Position numbers and translations under genes: made by a program
Part shown: positions 1 through 9,908 of the stretch, one piece after another
How positions within the stretch are numbered: the stretch's first letter is position 1
How the letters are laid out: every line of letters begins with the position of its first letter
The notes under the pieces: generated by a model
Databases searched by the model: none
Told to the model about the DNA's origin: nothing
What the model saw: the letters and a program-made list of their open reading frames with translations, nothing else
Assembly (NCBI GenBank): GCA_030680835.1
Contig: JAUXUD010000023.1
Location: 1 to 64,000, forward strand
Direction: 5' to 3'
Length of the DNA stretch: 64,000 nt
Source: Bacteroidota bacterium
GTDB taxonomy: Bacteria; Bacteroidota; Bacteroidia; UKL13-3

Positions 1-436
1 TGAAAAGTACAACTTCAATCCAAAATATTTATTGCAAAAATTATCCAATAGCGATAACCACCAGCCGGTCCCGCCGGAGGTATAAATGTCATTACATTCA
101 AAAATTATGGGAAACCCCATAAGTAATTCCTCAGGATGACAATACGCATTGGGTTATTGGCAATATTAATGGGCTGGATATTTTTTTTGCTTTGCAAAAA
201 AAATATCCAGCCCATTAATATTGCATAAAATACCTGCGACACCTGTCATCCTGAGCTTGCCGAAGGATTGATAAATGGTTAATGGAAATTTACAATAACG
301 AAATGAGATCATCATAGAATTCATTTGTTAATGGTTATCATTTATTTGGCAAAAAAAACATATTATTTCTACCAACGAAGTTTAACAAATTACTTTAGTT
401 TCTTTGTTTCTTTGTAGCTATCATTTATTTTGCCGC
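1..436. other. Non-coding leader region before ligA
   Basis: No convincing protein-coding frame is visible here. The stretch holds a small hairpin at 105-122 (7-bp arms, AAAC loop), a very long perfect hairpin at 160-224 and an outer inverted repeat at 130-141/244-255, so most of 100-255 is palindromic. The phrase around 245-267 (GTCATCCTGAGCTTGCCGAA) resembles short intergenic repeats I have seen in other Bacteroidota genomes; that is recollection, not a search result. The gene upstream lies outside the window, so part of this structure may be its terminator. The last 60 bases are T-rich and probably carry the ligA promoter, but no clean TAnnTTTG site is evident. Confidence 0.7.
160..224. 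repeat. Perfect 31-bp-arm palindrome (hairpin)
   Basis: Bases 160-190 are the exact reverse complement of 194-224, with a 3-nt TTT loop. The arm reads GCAATATTAATGGGCTGGAT followed by a T8 run and GC. A flanking 12-bp inverted repeat (CTCAGGATGACA at 130-141, its complement at 244-255) encloses it. It could be a transcription terminator for an upstream gene, or a small non-autonomous mobile or REP-like element. Confidence 0.85.
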
Positions 437-2521
437 ATGAACCAGGAGGAAGCAAAAAAAAGAATAGATGAATTAAGTAAAGAGCTTAAGCAACATAACT
501 ACAACTATTATATTTTATCGCAGCCGGTTATTTCTGATCTCAAATTCGACGAGATGTTAAAAGAACTTGAAAAGCTTGAGAAGGAATATCCTCAATTTAT
601 ACTTCCCGATTCTCCAACACAGCAGGTTGGCGGCGATATTACCAAAAACTTCATCCAGGTTAAACATAAGTACCCCATGCTGAGTTTGGGAAATACCTAT
701 TCCGAAGAAGAGATCAGGGAATTTGATGCCCGCATTCAAAAAGCCATCGGATCGGATTATGAATATGTTTGTGAGCTTAAATTCGACGGACTTGCAATTA
801 GTTTAACCTATGAAAATGGCCGGCTGATTAGAGCCGTTACGCGGGGCGATGGCGTGATGGGGGATGATGTAACTGCGAATGTGAAAACCATTAAAAGCAT
901 TCCACAAAAATTGAATCCCGGAAATTACCCGGCTCAATTTGAAATACGGGGAGAGATTTTCATGCATAAAAAAACATTTGAACGGCTCAACAAGCAGCTT
1001 CGAAATACATTGATTGAACAGGGTGTTGATGAAGATAAAATTGAGGAAAGACTTTACAAAAATCCAAGAAATTTTGCTTCCGGAAGTCTGAAATTGCAGG
1101 ACTCAAAAGAAGTAGCCAAACGGTCGCTGGATGCATTTTTATATTTTGTTTATAGTGATGAACCGGTTGCAGAAACGCATTATGAAAGCTTAAAACATGC
1201 AGCTTTATGGGGGTTTCAGGTAAGTGATCATTTTAAATTGTGTAAAAACCTGAATGAAGTAATGGCATTCATCAAAAAATATGAGCAGGAAAGAGAACAT
1301 TTAAGCTATGAAATTGATGGGGTGGTAATAAAAATTAATAATTATAACCAGCAAGAAGATCTTGGATTTACGGCAAAAACACCAAGATGGGCAATCTCTT
1401 ACAAATACAAAGCTGAGACAGCTATAACCCGTTTAAATCAGGTAAGCTATCAGGTTGGGAGAACGGGTGCCATTACACCGGTTGCAAACCTAAAGCCCGT
1501 TTTGTTGGCAGGCACCACTGTTAAAAGGGCAAGCCTGTATAATGCCGATGAAATGGAACGACTGGATTTGCACGAACACGATACGGTGTTTGTTGAAAAA
1601 GGTGGCGAAATTATTCCTAAAATTGTAGGTGTTGATATAAGCAAACGCGATTTGTTTGCAAAAAAAATAGAATATATAAAAAATTGCCCTGAGTGTGGTT
1701 CAGCACTGATTAGAAAAGAAGGCGAGGTAATTCACTATTGTCCCAACGACAGTCATTGTGCACCCCAACTTATTGGTAAAATTGAGCATTTTATCAGCAG
1801 AAAAGCAATGAATATTGAAGGTTTGGGAGGAGAAACTGTGGCGGGATTGTTTAATAAAGGTTTGATTAGATCGTATGCCGATTTATATGATTTAAAACCA
1901 GAACAATTAATCGGACTTGAGTTTGAAATAGGAACAGACATTGACGGTAAACGCAAAAAGAGAAGCCTGCAGGAAAAATCTGTTGAAAATATTATCAAGG
2001 GTTTGGAAGCCTCCAAAGCCATTCCTTTTGAACGGGTACTGTTTGCTTTGGGGATTAGAATGATTGGCGAAACCGTAGCTAAAAAATTGGCCCGTAAGTT
2101 TGGAAGTATCCAGTTGCTGATGGAAGCCAGCAAAGATCAAATTGGAGATATATACGAGATTGGTGATAAGATTGCCGAGCAGCTTATTTTGTTTTTTTCA
2201 GATGCGGAAAACCGGCAAATTGTTCACCGGCTTGAACAATCGGGTTTGCAGATGCAGGTAGTAAATGACCCGGACGAAATACGAAGCGATAAGCTTGTTG
2301 GCAAAACTTTTTTGGTATCAGGAACTTTTTCCATGAGCAGGGACGAGTTGAAAAAGACCATTGAAAATAACGGGGGAAGAAATGTGGGAAGCATTTCTAA
2401 AAGTCTGGATTATTTAATTGCCGGAGACAAAATGGGGCCTGAGAAACTGAAAAAAGCACTGGAATTGAATATCAACATGATTTCGGAAGCAGATTTTTTC
2501 AAGCTTTTAACAAATAATTAA
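437..2521 (+). CDS. ligA: NAD-dependent DNA ligase LigA
   Basis: This enzyme seals nicks in duplex DNA using NAD+, in replication and repair. The 694-residue length is typical. Domains in order: N-terminal Ia NAD-binding region with Tyr residues around 22-25, adenylation domain with the KxDG nucleophile motif (KFDG, Lys115, the same position as in E. coli LigA), OB fold, a four-Cys zinc finger near residues 417-441 (CPECG ... CPNDSHC), helix-hairpin-helix repeats, and a C-terminal BRCT domain from about 615. The frame is open upstream to 404, but the ATG at 437 places the first helix (MNQEEAKKRIDEL) exactly where family members begin. It stands alone, with non-coding DNA on both sides. Confidence 0.97.
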   Translation: MNQEEAKKRIDELSKELKQHNYNYYILSQPVISDLKFDEMLKELEKLEKEYPQFILPDSPTQQVGGDITKNFIQVKHKYPMLSLGNTYSEEEIREFDARIQKAIGSDYEYVCELKFDGLAISLTYENGRLIRAVTRGDGVMGDDVTANVKTIKSIPQKLNPGNYPAQFEIRGEIFMHKKTFERLNKQLRNTLIEQGVDEDKIEERLYKNPRNFASGSLKLQDSKEVAKRSLDAFLYFVYSDEPVAETHYESLKHAALWGFQVSDHFKLCKNLNEVMAFIKKYEQEREHLSYEIDGVVIKINNYNQQEDLGFTAKTPRWAISYKYKAETAITRLNQVSYQVGRTGAITPVANLKPVLLAGTTVKRASLYNADEMERLDLHEHDTVFVEKGGEIIPKIVGVDISKRDLFAKKIEYIKNCPECGSALIRKEGEVIHYCPNDSHCAPQLIGKIEHFISRKAMNIEGLGGETVAGLFNKGLIRSYADLYDLKPEQLIGLEFEIGTDIDGKRKKRSLQEKSVENIIKGLEASKAIPFERVLFALGIRMIGETVAKKLARKFGSIQLLMEASKDQIGDIYEIGDKIAEQLILFFSDAENRQIVHRLEQSGLQMQVVNDPDEIRSDKLVGKTFLVSGTFSMSRDELKKTIENNGGRNVGSISKSLDYLIAGDKMGPEKLKKALELNINMISEADFFKLLTNN

Positions 2522-2707
2522 GAAAAATGACCCCCATTATTGTATCGTTGAAATGTGAGCGTCAAATCAAAAAGTATATTGTTAATTCCTTTGTGCCTGT
2601 TCCTTCTTTAAAATAAGGGTCTCCTAAAATTGCTTTTATCATAATTAATTTTATTTTAGAAGCGTTTATTTCACCTGTTTTTTGGATGAAACTAATAAAT
2701 TTATATT

Positions 2708-5700
2708 ATGATTAAAATGAATAGAGTAGTTATGGTTTTCCTGTTTGCAGGATTATTTTTAAGCGGAACTCAAGTGCAGGCACAAAAGCATCCGGTACTC
2801 ATCGATGCAAAAGAAGTTATTAAGGAAGGAGTTACTTTATATGAAGATGAAAAATACGATGAAGCAATTGAAAAATTTGTTCAGGTACATCCTTCCGATT
2901 CAGATTATTTTACGGCGCAATACGAGTTAAGTCTGTGCTATCTTGCTAAAAAGGAATATGAAAAAGTTATTGAAATTTCTAAAAATGCAATTGCAGAGGG
3001 ATCTCTCAACTCAGCTCAATATAATATATGGGGAACAGCCCTGGATGAATTGAAAAGGAAAGAGGAATCCATTAAAATATACAATACGGGAATTGCAAAA
3101 TTTCCTTACAACCAGCTGTTGTATTTAAATAAAGGAATTGTTTATGAAGGAATGGAAGAAAGGGGGAAAGCCCTGGAGGTATATAAAAAGCTGCTCACAT
3201 TTGCACCCTTTCATGCTTCCACGCACCTTCGGCTGGCCCGGATGAATGTTCAGGATGGAAACCTTACCCAGGCCATTATGAGTTATACGATTTTCCTGAT
3301 GATAGAACCTGCATCCAAAAGAAGTTTAAATGTACTTTCAGAATTCAACAAGCTGTGTGATGGTAGTTCGGGCGAAGTAGGTTCATCAAAAAACAAAGCC
3401 ATTAAGAAAGAATTTGAAGATATTGATTTTCTGGTGAGCAATCAGGTTGCCTTAAACGATAAGTATAAGGTTCCGGGAAAGTATAAGTTTCCGGTGGTTA
3501 AACAAATTCACCTGATACTGGAAAAACTCGCCGAAATAAAAAATCCGGAACCCGGTTATTATGCCGATTTTTATCTTCCTTTTTTCAAGGCAATCAATAA
3601 GAATAAAACGTATGAAACCTTTGCTTTATTAATGCTGGCTTCAAGTGACAATGAAAACATCAGCAAACAGGTGGCTAAAAAGGTAAGTGATATTAAATCG
3701 CTCCGTGAAGAATGCATTGATATATGGAATAAGGAACATTATGCATTCGAAATTGTATTAAATGGAAAAACTCAAAAATTGAAAAAATGGTATTTTGGTG
3801 ATTTTGCCATTCAGGCTTTCGGGGTTGAGAACAGCTCAAAAAAAAATACAGGAGACTGGATGTATATTACCTATCAGGGAACTCCTGAAGTGTTGGGAAC
3901 CTATGACAATAACGGAGAGCGAAACGGAGAATGGTATTTCTTTCACACAGCAGGCGATACCCTTAAAATGATTACCTATAAAAATGGAAAAGCCCATGGA
4001 CCTTATAAAATATACAAGGATGGTTTTTTGAAGGAAATTGGTACTTATGAAAATGATATCCTGGAAGGTGATATTTTGGCTTATTATCCGGATGGTACCC
4101 TTTCGAACCGGGAACAATTTTCAAACGACAAACGCAATGGTGCTGTAACGGCCTATTATAGTATTGGCACAAAGCGGTATGAGTATACTTATGAAAAAGG
4201 ACTATTAAATGGTGCTTTAAAGGATTATTATAAAAATACGAAGCTTTCGGAAACATCTACCTATGAGGCAGGAAAAGCTACCGGAAATTATAAGGCTTTT
4301 TATGAAGATGGTCAATTGAAAAAGGACTTCAATTATGTAAATGGAATTATTGAAGGACCCTATAAAACCTATTGGAGAAACGGGATATTGGAAAGTGAAG
4401 GAAATGCAATGAAAGGCAATGTCTCGGGTAAATGGAAATATTATTATTCTGATGGAAAAATAAGAGAACTGAGTGCTTTTGATGAAAGCGGAAAAGTAAA
4501 CGGCGAATCTGAATCTTTCGATCACCAGGGGAGAAAATATAAGCAATCAACATTTCAACGGGATGATTTAAAAAGAGTTCAGTTTTTTGATACAAAAGGT
4601 AAAGTATTTTATGAAAGTAAAATTAACCGGAGCGGAACCCTCACAAAATACTACGACTTTCACCGCGATAAGATTTCTGAAGGCAGACTTACTGATGGGG
4701 AACGGGACGGGGAGTGGAAGTTTTATTTTGTAAGCGGAGAGGTTTCGGGAACCGAATTGTATGTAAAGAAAATTCGCAGCGGAAAAGCATATGAGTACTT
4801 TAAAAACGGAAAAGTTTCGGTTGAAGAAAATTACAGCGATAATAACCGCGATGGTTATTATAAAAGTATGTTTTCGAATGCAAAAATGCATATGGAAGGA
4901 AATTATGTTAAGGGCGATAGATGGGGTCCCTGGTACGAATATTATATTGATGGAACCCTGAAAAAGGAATCTTATTATATAGCAGGTGAACTTAGGGGAA
5001 TGGTTTATGAGTACGGGGTATCGGGGAAACTTTACAGAAAGTATCAATATAATAATTACGGTGATCTTACAGGAGTTTTTCATTGCGATACCAGTGGAAT
5101 GGTTAATGATAGTTCCCTGTTTAAATCGGGTTCTGCTTTGCTTTCTTTAAAAGGGGTATCGGGCAAAAAGTATTTTGACGGGAAATATGTTTCGGGCACT
5201 TCACATGGCAAACAACAATGGTTTTTACCCAATGGAAAAGTTGAAACCGGTGGTAGTTATTATGGGGGATTCAGGGATGGAGATTGGCTGTGGCGCCATC
5301 CAAATGATAAACCGGCTTTAAAAGGATCGTATTTGAATGGAGAAAAAACGGGTGATTGGATTTACTACGATTATTTTGGAACGGTGATTAAAAAAGGTGA
5401 ATATAAATATGGTGAATTACATGGAAAATTTATCTGGTATTACGGAGACGGTAAAATTTGTTCGCAGAGCGAGTATTATGAAGACAACAGAAATAATACT
5501 TCTTATTATTATGCCCGAACCGGCGAGTTGCGTGAGGCAAGATATTATGTATTTGGAAAATATATCGGATACAGCTATCAGGATAAAAATAAAAAAATGG
5601 TGGATACGATATATGCTGTAAATGGGGGAGGAGAAGTAAAATCTTTTTATGCCAATGGCAATGTATCTTCACACTATACTATGAAATGCGGTGAATATCA

Positions 5701-6004
5701 CGGCGTTTATAAATTATTTTATCCGGATGGGAAATTACAGGAAGAAAGACTTTATGATTACGGAATGGAAATAGGTCCTACCAAAGAATATGATAACACA
5801 GGGAAATTATTGAGGATTGAAAACTATAACCAGGGATCTCTGGAAGGTGAAGTAATTGAATATTATGAAAATGGAGGAATTAAATTAAAGGAAAATTATG
5901 TGAACGATTCAAAACATGGATTGTGTGAATATTTTGACAAAGCCGGTAAAAGAATCGGGGCTGCTATATACTATAATGATGAGGTTCTGAAAATTATTCT
6001 TTAA
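2708..6004 (+). CDS. Secreted TPR plus MORN-type (YwqK-like) repeat protein
   Basis: A 1098-residue exported protein with a signal peptide cleaved near residue 26 (after QVQA). Residues about 35-210 form tetratricopeptide-like helical repeats. From about 370 to the end there are roughly 25 copies of a 20-25-residue unit of the form G-x-Y-x-x-G-x-x-x-G-x-W-x-x-Y-x-x-x-G, matching the MORN variant (MORN_2, COG2849 YwqK). Databases often call such proteins 'toxin-antitoxin YwqK family antitoxin', a label not supported here. The repeats probably form an extended beta-meander for binding or scaffolding at the cell surface or periplasm (inference). It is first of a four-gene operon, 9 bp before the next gene. 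ATG at 2717 is an alternative start. Confidence 0.85.
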   Translation: MIKMNRVVMVFLFAGLFLSGTQVQAQKHPVLIDAKEVIKEGVTLYEDEKYDEAIEKFVQVHPSDSDYFTAQYELSLCYLAKKEYEKVIEISKNAIAEGSLNSAQYNIWGTALDELKRKEESIKIYNTGIAKFPYNQLLYLNKGIVYEGMEERGKALEVYKKLLTFAPFHASTHLRLARMNVQDGNLTQAIMSYTIFLMIEPASKRSLNVLSEFNKLCDGSSGEVGSSKNKAIKKEFEDIDFLVSNQVALNDKYKVPGKYKFPVVKQIHLILEKLAEIKNPEPGYYADFYLPFFKAINKNKTYETFALLMLASSDNENISKQVAKKVSDIKSLREECIDIWNKEHYAFEIVLNGKTQKLKKWYFGDFAIQAFGVENSSKKNTGDWMYITYQGTPEVLGTYDNNGERNGEWYFFHTAGDTLKMITYKNGKAHGPYKIYKDGFLKEIGTYENDILEGDILAYYPDGTLSNREQFSNDKRNGAVTAYYSIGTKRYEYTYEKGLLNGALKDYYKNTKLSETSTYEAGKATGNYKAFYEDGQLKKDFNYVNGIIEGPYKTYWRNGILESEGNAMKGNVSGKWKYYYSDGKIRELSAFDESGKVNGESESFDHQGRKYKQSTFQRDDLKRVQFFDTKGKVFYESKINRSGTLTKYYDFHRDKISEGRLTDGERDGEWKFYFVSGEVSGTELYVKKIRSGKAYEYFKNGKVSVEENYSDNNRDGYYKSMFSNAKMHMEGNYVKGDRWGPWYEYYIDGTLKKESYYIAGELRGMVYEYGVSGKLYRKYQYNNYGDLTGVFHCDTSGMVNDSSLFKSGSALLSLKGVSGKKYFDGKYVSGTSHGKQQWFLPNGKVETGGSYYGGFRDGDWLWRHPNDKPALKGSYLNGEKTGDWIYYDYFGTVIKKGEYKYGELHGKFIWYYGDGKICSQSEYYEDNRNNTSYYYARTGELREARYYVFGKYIGYSYQDKNKKMVDTIYAVNGGGEVKSFYANGNVSSHYTMKCGEYHGVYKLFYPDGKLQEERLYDYGMEIGPTKEYDNTGKLLRIENYNQGSLEGEVIEYYENGGIKLKENYVNDSKHGLCEYFDKAGKRIGAAIYYNDEVLKIIL

Positions 6005-6013
6005 TCCATTTAC

Positions 6014-7936
6014 ATGAAGTTTATACAAACTGGCATTTTGTTCTGCATCAGCTCACTGACCCTTGCACAGCCTGTTGAGGACTATAGAAAATATAAAGAG
6101 CTTGCTCCCAATGCCGAAGCAATTGTGAGTGACTATGCCGGCGACATTGACTTATCGATTCAAGATGATAAAGTTATTGTTAAATATCACACAAAAGAAT
6201 CATATTTTTACCTGGGGAGCAATGTAGGCGGGTACGCCGACAGGAGTATCGATTTCTCGAAATTTTATATTTTGAAAGACTATCAGGCTTATACCCTGAT
6301 TCCATCAGGTAACCGGTATAAGAAACTCCCGGTAGACCAGTTTAAGAAAAATGATTTTGTAAGCAGTGGTATTTTCCACGATGATCTGCAGGAACTTAAA
6401 TTTATGTTGCCTCAGATTGAACGGGGAGCCAAGTCGGTTATTGAAACCAACTACGAGATCAGTGACCCGCATATGATGCCAAAATTTAACCTTTCGCCTT
6501 ATATTGATTATTTCAATGTAGTGTTTACGCTTACCCATGATGAAGCCATAGAAGTAATAATTGATACGATGAATCTGGGTAATGTGTATTTAAATCACAC
6601 CCTTACTCAAAAAGGCAAAACCATTAAACATGTGTGGACGATTGATGCACCCAAAAAATTAAACTTTGAAAATACCGGACCGGATGCACAATATCTTTCT
6701 CCGCAAATCCTGATCAGAATAAAGTCGTATCTGAAAAAAAATGTGCAGGTTCCGGTAATGGGAAACCTTGACGATTTGCACCGCTGGTATTGTACTTTTA
6801 TTTCTCAGTCGGAAGAAGGTTTTGAAGGGTTTAAAACCTTATCAGATTCAATTGTTGGAAACAGTACAAACACACTGGATAAAGCGGCTAAAATTTTCGA
6901 CTGGGTTCAGAAAAATGTTAGATACATTGCATTTGAGGAAGGATATGCTGGCCTTATTCCGGAAAAGGCAAGTGCGGTTTGTAAAGAGCGGTACGGAGAT
7001 TGCAAAGGCATGGCCAACCTGTTGTTTCACCTGTTGCGTGCACAAAATCTGGATGCGCATCTTTGCTGGATAGGTACCCGCAGCCTTCCTTATAAATACT
7101 CAAAAATTCCCAGTCCTGTTGTAGATAACCACATGATAGCGGCGCTTAAAGACAATGACAGATATATTTTTCTGGATGCTACCCATGCCAGTCTTGCTTT
7201 TGGCATGCCATCTCCTTTTATACAAGGAAAAGAAACCATTGTGAATGATGCGGATTGCAATGGCTATAAACTGGAACAGGTACCTGAAATTGATGCGGAA
7301 GTGAATACCATTTACGATTCATGTACCATACAAATTAACGGTAAAGATGTTGTGGGAACCGGTGAGGCAAAACTGAGCGGGTATGCACGTATGAATTTTA
7401 TTGATCAGCTCGAGGATAAGAGCTATAAATACCTCATCAACCAGTGCAGGTATTACTTGTTAAAAGGCAATAATAAATTTGTGCTGGATAGCGTTTGGCT
7501 TGAAAATGCAGATGATAAAAATAAGGTGCTTTTGATTCATTATAAATTTAAAATTCCTGATTATGTGATTTTGATTGATGGCGAGTATTATATCAACCTG
7601 AATCTGGACAAAGTTTCAATGCCTTCTAAAATTGGGCCGGAGCGAAATGTTGCGGTTAATTACAGGTATAAAAACTGCGATGTAAGTGTGGTAAATTTAT
7701 TAACCGACAACCTGGGTGAGGTACAGGATTTGCCTGCAGCTTTAGTATATACGCAACCCCTTTACCGTTTCGAAAACCAGTTTGTTAAAGGCAGGAACCA
7801 TATTATCCGTAAACAAAAGTGGATTAAAAATCACCTGATGTTGCAGCCTGAAGATTTTAAACAATATAATAGTGTGATAGAAGCCATGCAAAAAAGCTAT
7901 CAGCAGCAAATAACCATTAATACCAAAATAAAATGA
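6014..7936 (+). CDS. DUF3857 / transglutaminase-like secreted protein
   Basis: A 640-residue exported protein with a short signal peptide ending near residue 19 (SLTLAQ). Residues about 35-230 match the DUF3857 beta domain that precedes transglutaminase-like domains in Bacteroidota. The transglutaminase core follows at about 280-400, with a full Cys-His-Asp set: Cys330 in RYGDCKGMA, His373 in DNHMI and Asp388 in FLDATH. Papain-fold proteins of this type act as peptidases, amidases or crosslinkers; the substrate is unknown. The C-terminal 240 residues are beta-rich (DUF3858-like). The stop overlaps the next start by 4 bp (ATGA), which implies translational coupling to an inactive-looking partner. 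Confidence 0.88.
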   Translation: MKFIQTGILFCISSLTLAQPVEDYRKYKELAPNAEAIVSDYAGDIDLSIQDDKVIVKYHTKESYFYLGSNVGGYADRSIDFSKFYILKDYQAYTLIPSGNRYKKLPVDQFKKNDFVSSGIFHDDLQELKFMLPQIERGAKSVIETNYEISDPHMMPKFNLSPYIDYFNVVFTLTHDEAIEVIIDTMNLGNVYLNHTLTQKGKTIKHVWTIDAPKKLNFENTGPDAQYLSPQILIRIKSYLKKNVQVPVMGNLDDLHRWYCTFISQSEEGFEGFKTLSDSIVGNSTNTLDKAAKIFDWVQKNVRYIAFEEGYAGLIPEKASAVCKERYGDCKGMANLLFHLLRAQNLDAHLCWIGTRSLPYKYSKIPSPVVDNHMIAALKDNDRYIFLDATHASLAFGMPSPFIQGKETIVNDADCNGYKLEQVPEIDAEVNTIYDSCTIQINGKDVVGTGEAKLSGYARMNFIDQLEDKSYKYLINQCRYYLLKGNNKFVLDSVWLENADDKNKVLLIHYKFKIPDYVILIDGEYYINLNLDKVSMPSKIGPERNVAVNYRYKNCDVSVVNLLTDNLGEVQDLPAALVYTQPLYRFENQFVKGRNHIIRKQKWIKNHLMLQPEDFKQYNSVIEAMQKSYQQQITINTKIK

Positions 7937-9903
7937 GAAAACTGATTTTGCTACTTATGATTACGGGTCTTGCCAAATCAGGATTCGGCCAGGAATTTTC
8001 GATGCCTTATCTTTTTGAAGACAAACCGGATTTCAGTTCCCTAAGCGGCAAATATGATTTAAAAACAATTGATGAACTGGAGGTATTGGATGAAAGAACC
8101 ATTGAATATGCATATAATAGTGAAGGGGCACTCATTGAATTTTTTTACGTTCATATTGTAAAATATGTAAACAGTGAAGATGCCATTGACCGGAATAATA
8201 AAATTTACGTTTCCTTTTACAGGGCAACCGTGTTGGTTGCTTACAATGCACGTGTTATTTCATCAAAAAACGAAATTAAATTACTGGGCAAGGATGCGCT
8301 AAAAGAAGGAACCAATGAGGATGGCCAGAAAGTGCAGTTCTTTGCGGTTTCGGGAGCTGAAAAAGGCAGTTTAATTGAGTATTTTTATCTGGTAAAAAGA
8401 GATGCCCGGGTATCGGGAAATTATTTAACCTTTCAGTCGAAAATGCCAACAGCCAAATCCGTATTCAAAATCATATCTCCCGAAAATTTAATTTTTTCAA
8501 CCCGATCCATAAATGGTTATTCGGAAATGAAACCGGATACCACCTTATCGGAAAGAAATTATCTGAAAGCGGAAACGCTGAATATTCCTAAAATGGACAA
8601 TGAAACGTTTGGAAACGAAGGGGGCAATAAAATGCGGGTGATTTACCAGCTTTATCTGAATACGGCTAAAGGGAAAAAGAATCCTTATAATTATGGAATA
8701 CTGAGTCAGAATATTTTTGACGCAATAAATATTGCACCTACAAAAAGTGCGGCCAAGGAAATTGACAAAATTTTGAAGAGCAGCAACATGAAATTTGCCA
8801 GAGATGAGGAAAGTAAAATTTTTAAAATCGAAGATTATGTAAAAAATCATTTTGAATATGTTGAAAGCGGAGACGACCGGCTGGAGAATCTTGACGATAT
8901 TTTCAAATTGAAATCCTATAATGATTTTGGCAGTACAAAACTCATGTATCACTTGTATGAGGCAGCCGGTATCGAAACGGAAATCGTAAATACATCGAGC
9001 AGGTATACAATCCGCTTTGATCCCGATTTTGATTCCTGGTCGTATATGGATAAGTACTTACTGTACTTTCCTTCAATTCAGAAAATAATGATGCCCTCGG
9101 CAACCAGTTTCAGGCTGGGTTTGATACCTTTTGGTTATATTGATAATTACGGTTTATTCGTTAAAAAAATAAAGGTCGGAGATATCAGTACAGGAGCGGG
9201 CAGGGTTAAGCTGATACCCGCTTATCCGGCTGAGCACACGCAGCACAATATGATTATCACAGCAAAAATTAATGCAACCCAGGATAGTCTGGATGTAAAT
9301 TACAAACAGGAATATATGGGTTATTATGCTCAGGATTTTCAGCCTGTTTTCGACTATATAGCCAAAGACAAATTAAAGGAGTTTGAAGAAAGCATTGTAA
9401 AAACAATTCATGAAGATATACATATAAAAAGTATCCGGATTGAAAACAAGGGCACAGAAAATCTGATGATAAATCCATTGGTAGTGAACAGTACCTTTAG
9501 TTCGGCCCACTTTTTAGACAAGGCGGGCACAAAAATTCTGCTCAAATTCGGAGACTTAATAGGACCTCAGGCTGAGTTATACCAGGAGAAAGAGCGTTTA
9601 TTGCCCGTTGAAAATGACTTTAACCGGGTATATAACCGCGATATCACATTTATTGTACCTGATGGATACCGGATAAAAAATGTATCTGAGTTAAAAATGG
9701 AAATTCAACCATTTTTGGCAAATGGGGATGGAGCCGGTTTCATTTCTTCCTATACACTCGAAGGAAATAAACTACAGGTGAAAGGTAAAGAATATTATAC
9801 GCAGTTAAAATTTCCAAAAGAAGATTATGAAAAATACCGCAGTGTAATTAATGCTGCCGCAAACTTTAATAAAATTGTATTGGTACTTGAAAAGATAAAT
9901 TAA
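7933..9903 (+). CDS. DUF3857-like protein with degenerate transglutaminase domain
   Basis: A 656-residue exported protein (signal peptide to about residue 19, SGFGQ) with the same overall architecture and length as the gene just upstream. The region corresponding to the catalytic Cys reads SYNDFGSTKLMYHL near residues 328-341, in register with GDCKG of the neighbour, so Cys is replaced by Phe. No HMI or LDATH motif follows. It therefore looks like a pseudoenzyme, perhaps a binding partner or regulator of the upstream enzyme (inference). It overlaps the upstream gene by 4 bp and is followed 5 bp later by the TPR gene. Database labels will probably be 'DUF3857 domain-containing' or hypothetical. 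Confidence 0.82.
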   Translation: MRKLILLLMITGLAKSGFGQEFSMPYLFEDKPDFSSLSGKYDLKTIDELEVLDERTIEYAYNSEGALIEFFYVHIVKYVNSEDAIDRNNKIYVSFYRATVLVAYNARVISSKNEIKLLGKDALKEGTNEDGQKVQFFAVSGAEKGSLIEYFYLVKRDARVSGNYLTFQSKMPTAKSVFKIISPENLIFSTRSINGYSEMKPDTTLSERNYLKAETLNIPKMDNETFGNEGGNKMRVIYQLYLNTAKGKKNPYNYGILSQNIFDAINIAPTKSAAKEIDKILKSSNMKFARDEESKIFKIEDYVKNHFEYVESGDDRLENLDDIFKLKSYNDFGSTKLMYHLYEAAGIETEIVNTSSRYTIRFDPDFDSWSYMDKYLLYFPSIQKIMMPSATSFRLGLIPFGYIDNYGLFVKKIKVGDISTGAGRVKLIPAYPAEHTQHNMIITAKINATQDSLDVNYKQEYMGYYAQDFQPVFDYIAKDKLKEFEESIVKTIHEDIHIKSIRIENKGTENLMINPLVVNSTFSSAHFLDKAGTKILLKFGDLIGPQAELYQEKERLLPVENDFNRVYNRDITFIVPDGYRIKNVSELKMEIQPFLANGDGAGFISSYTLEGNKLQVKGKEYYTQLKFPKEDYEKYRSVINAAANFNKIVLVLEKIN

Positions 9904-9908
9904 AGTAT

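Noticed and set aside
4568-5083. 171-codon minus-strand frame within the MORN-repeat gene
   Set aside because: A shadow of the repeat-rich coding strand; its composition is hydrophobic and Ile/Phe-rich, as expected from antisense AT-rich DNA.
5397-5621. Frame-shifted plus-strand frame within the MORN-repeat gene
   Set aside because: The main frame continues unbroken with good repeats through this region.
2708-6004. Antitoxin function suggested by the YwqK family name
   Set aside because: The protein has a signal peptide and 1098 residues with TPRs, and no toxin gene adjoins it; the name comes from a distant B. subtilis protein.
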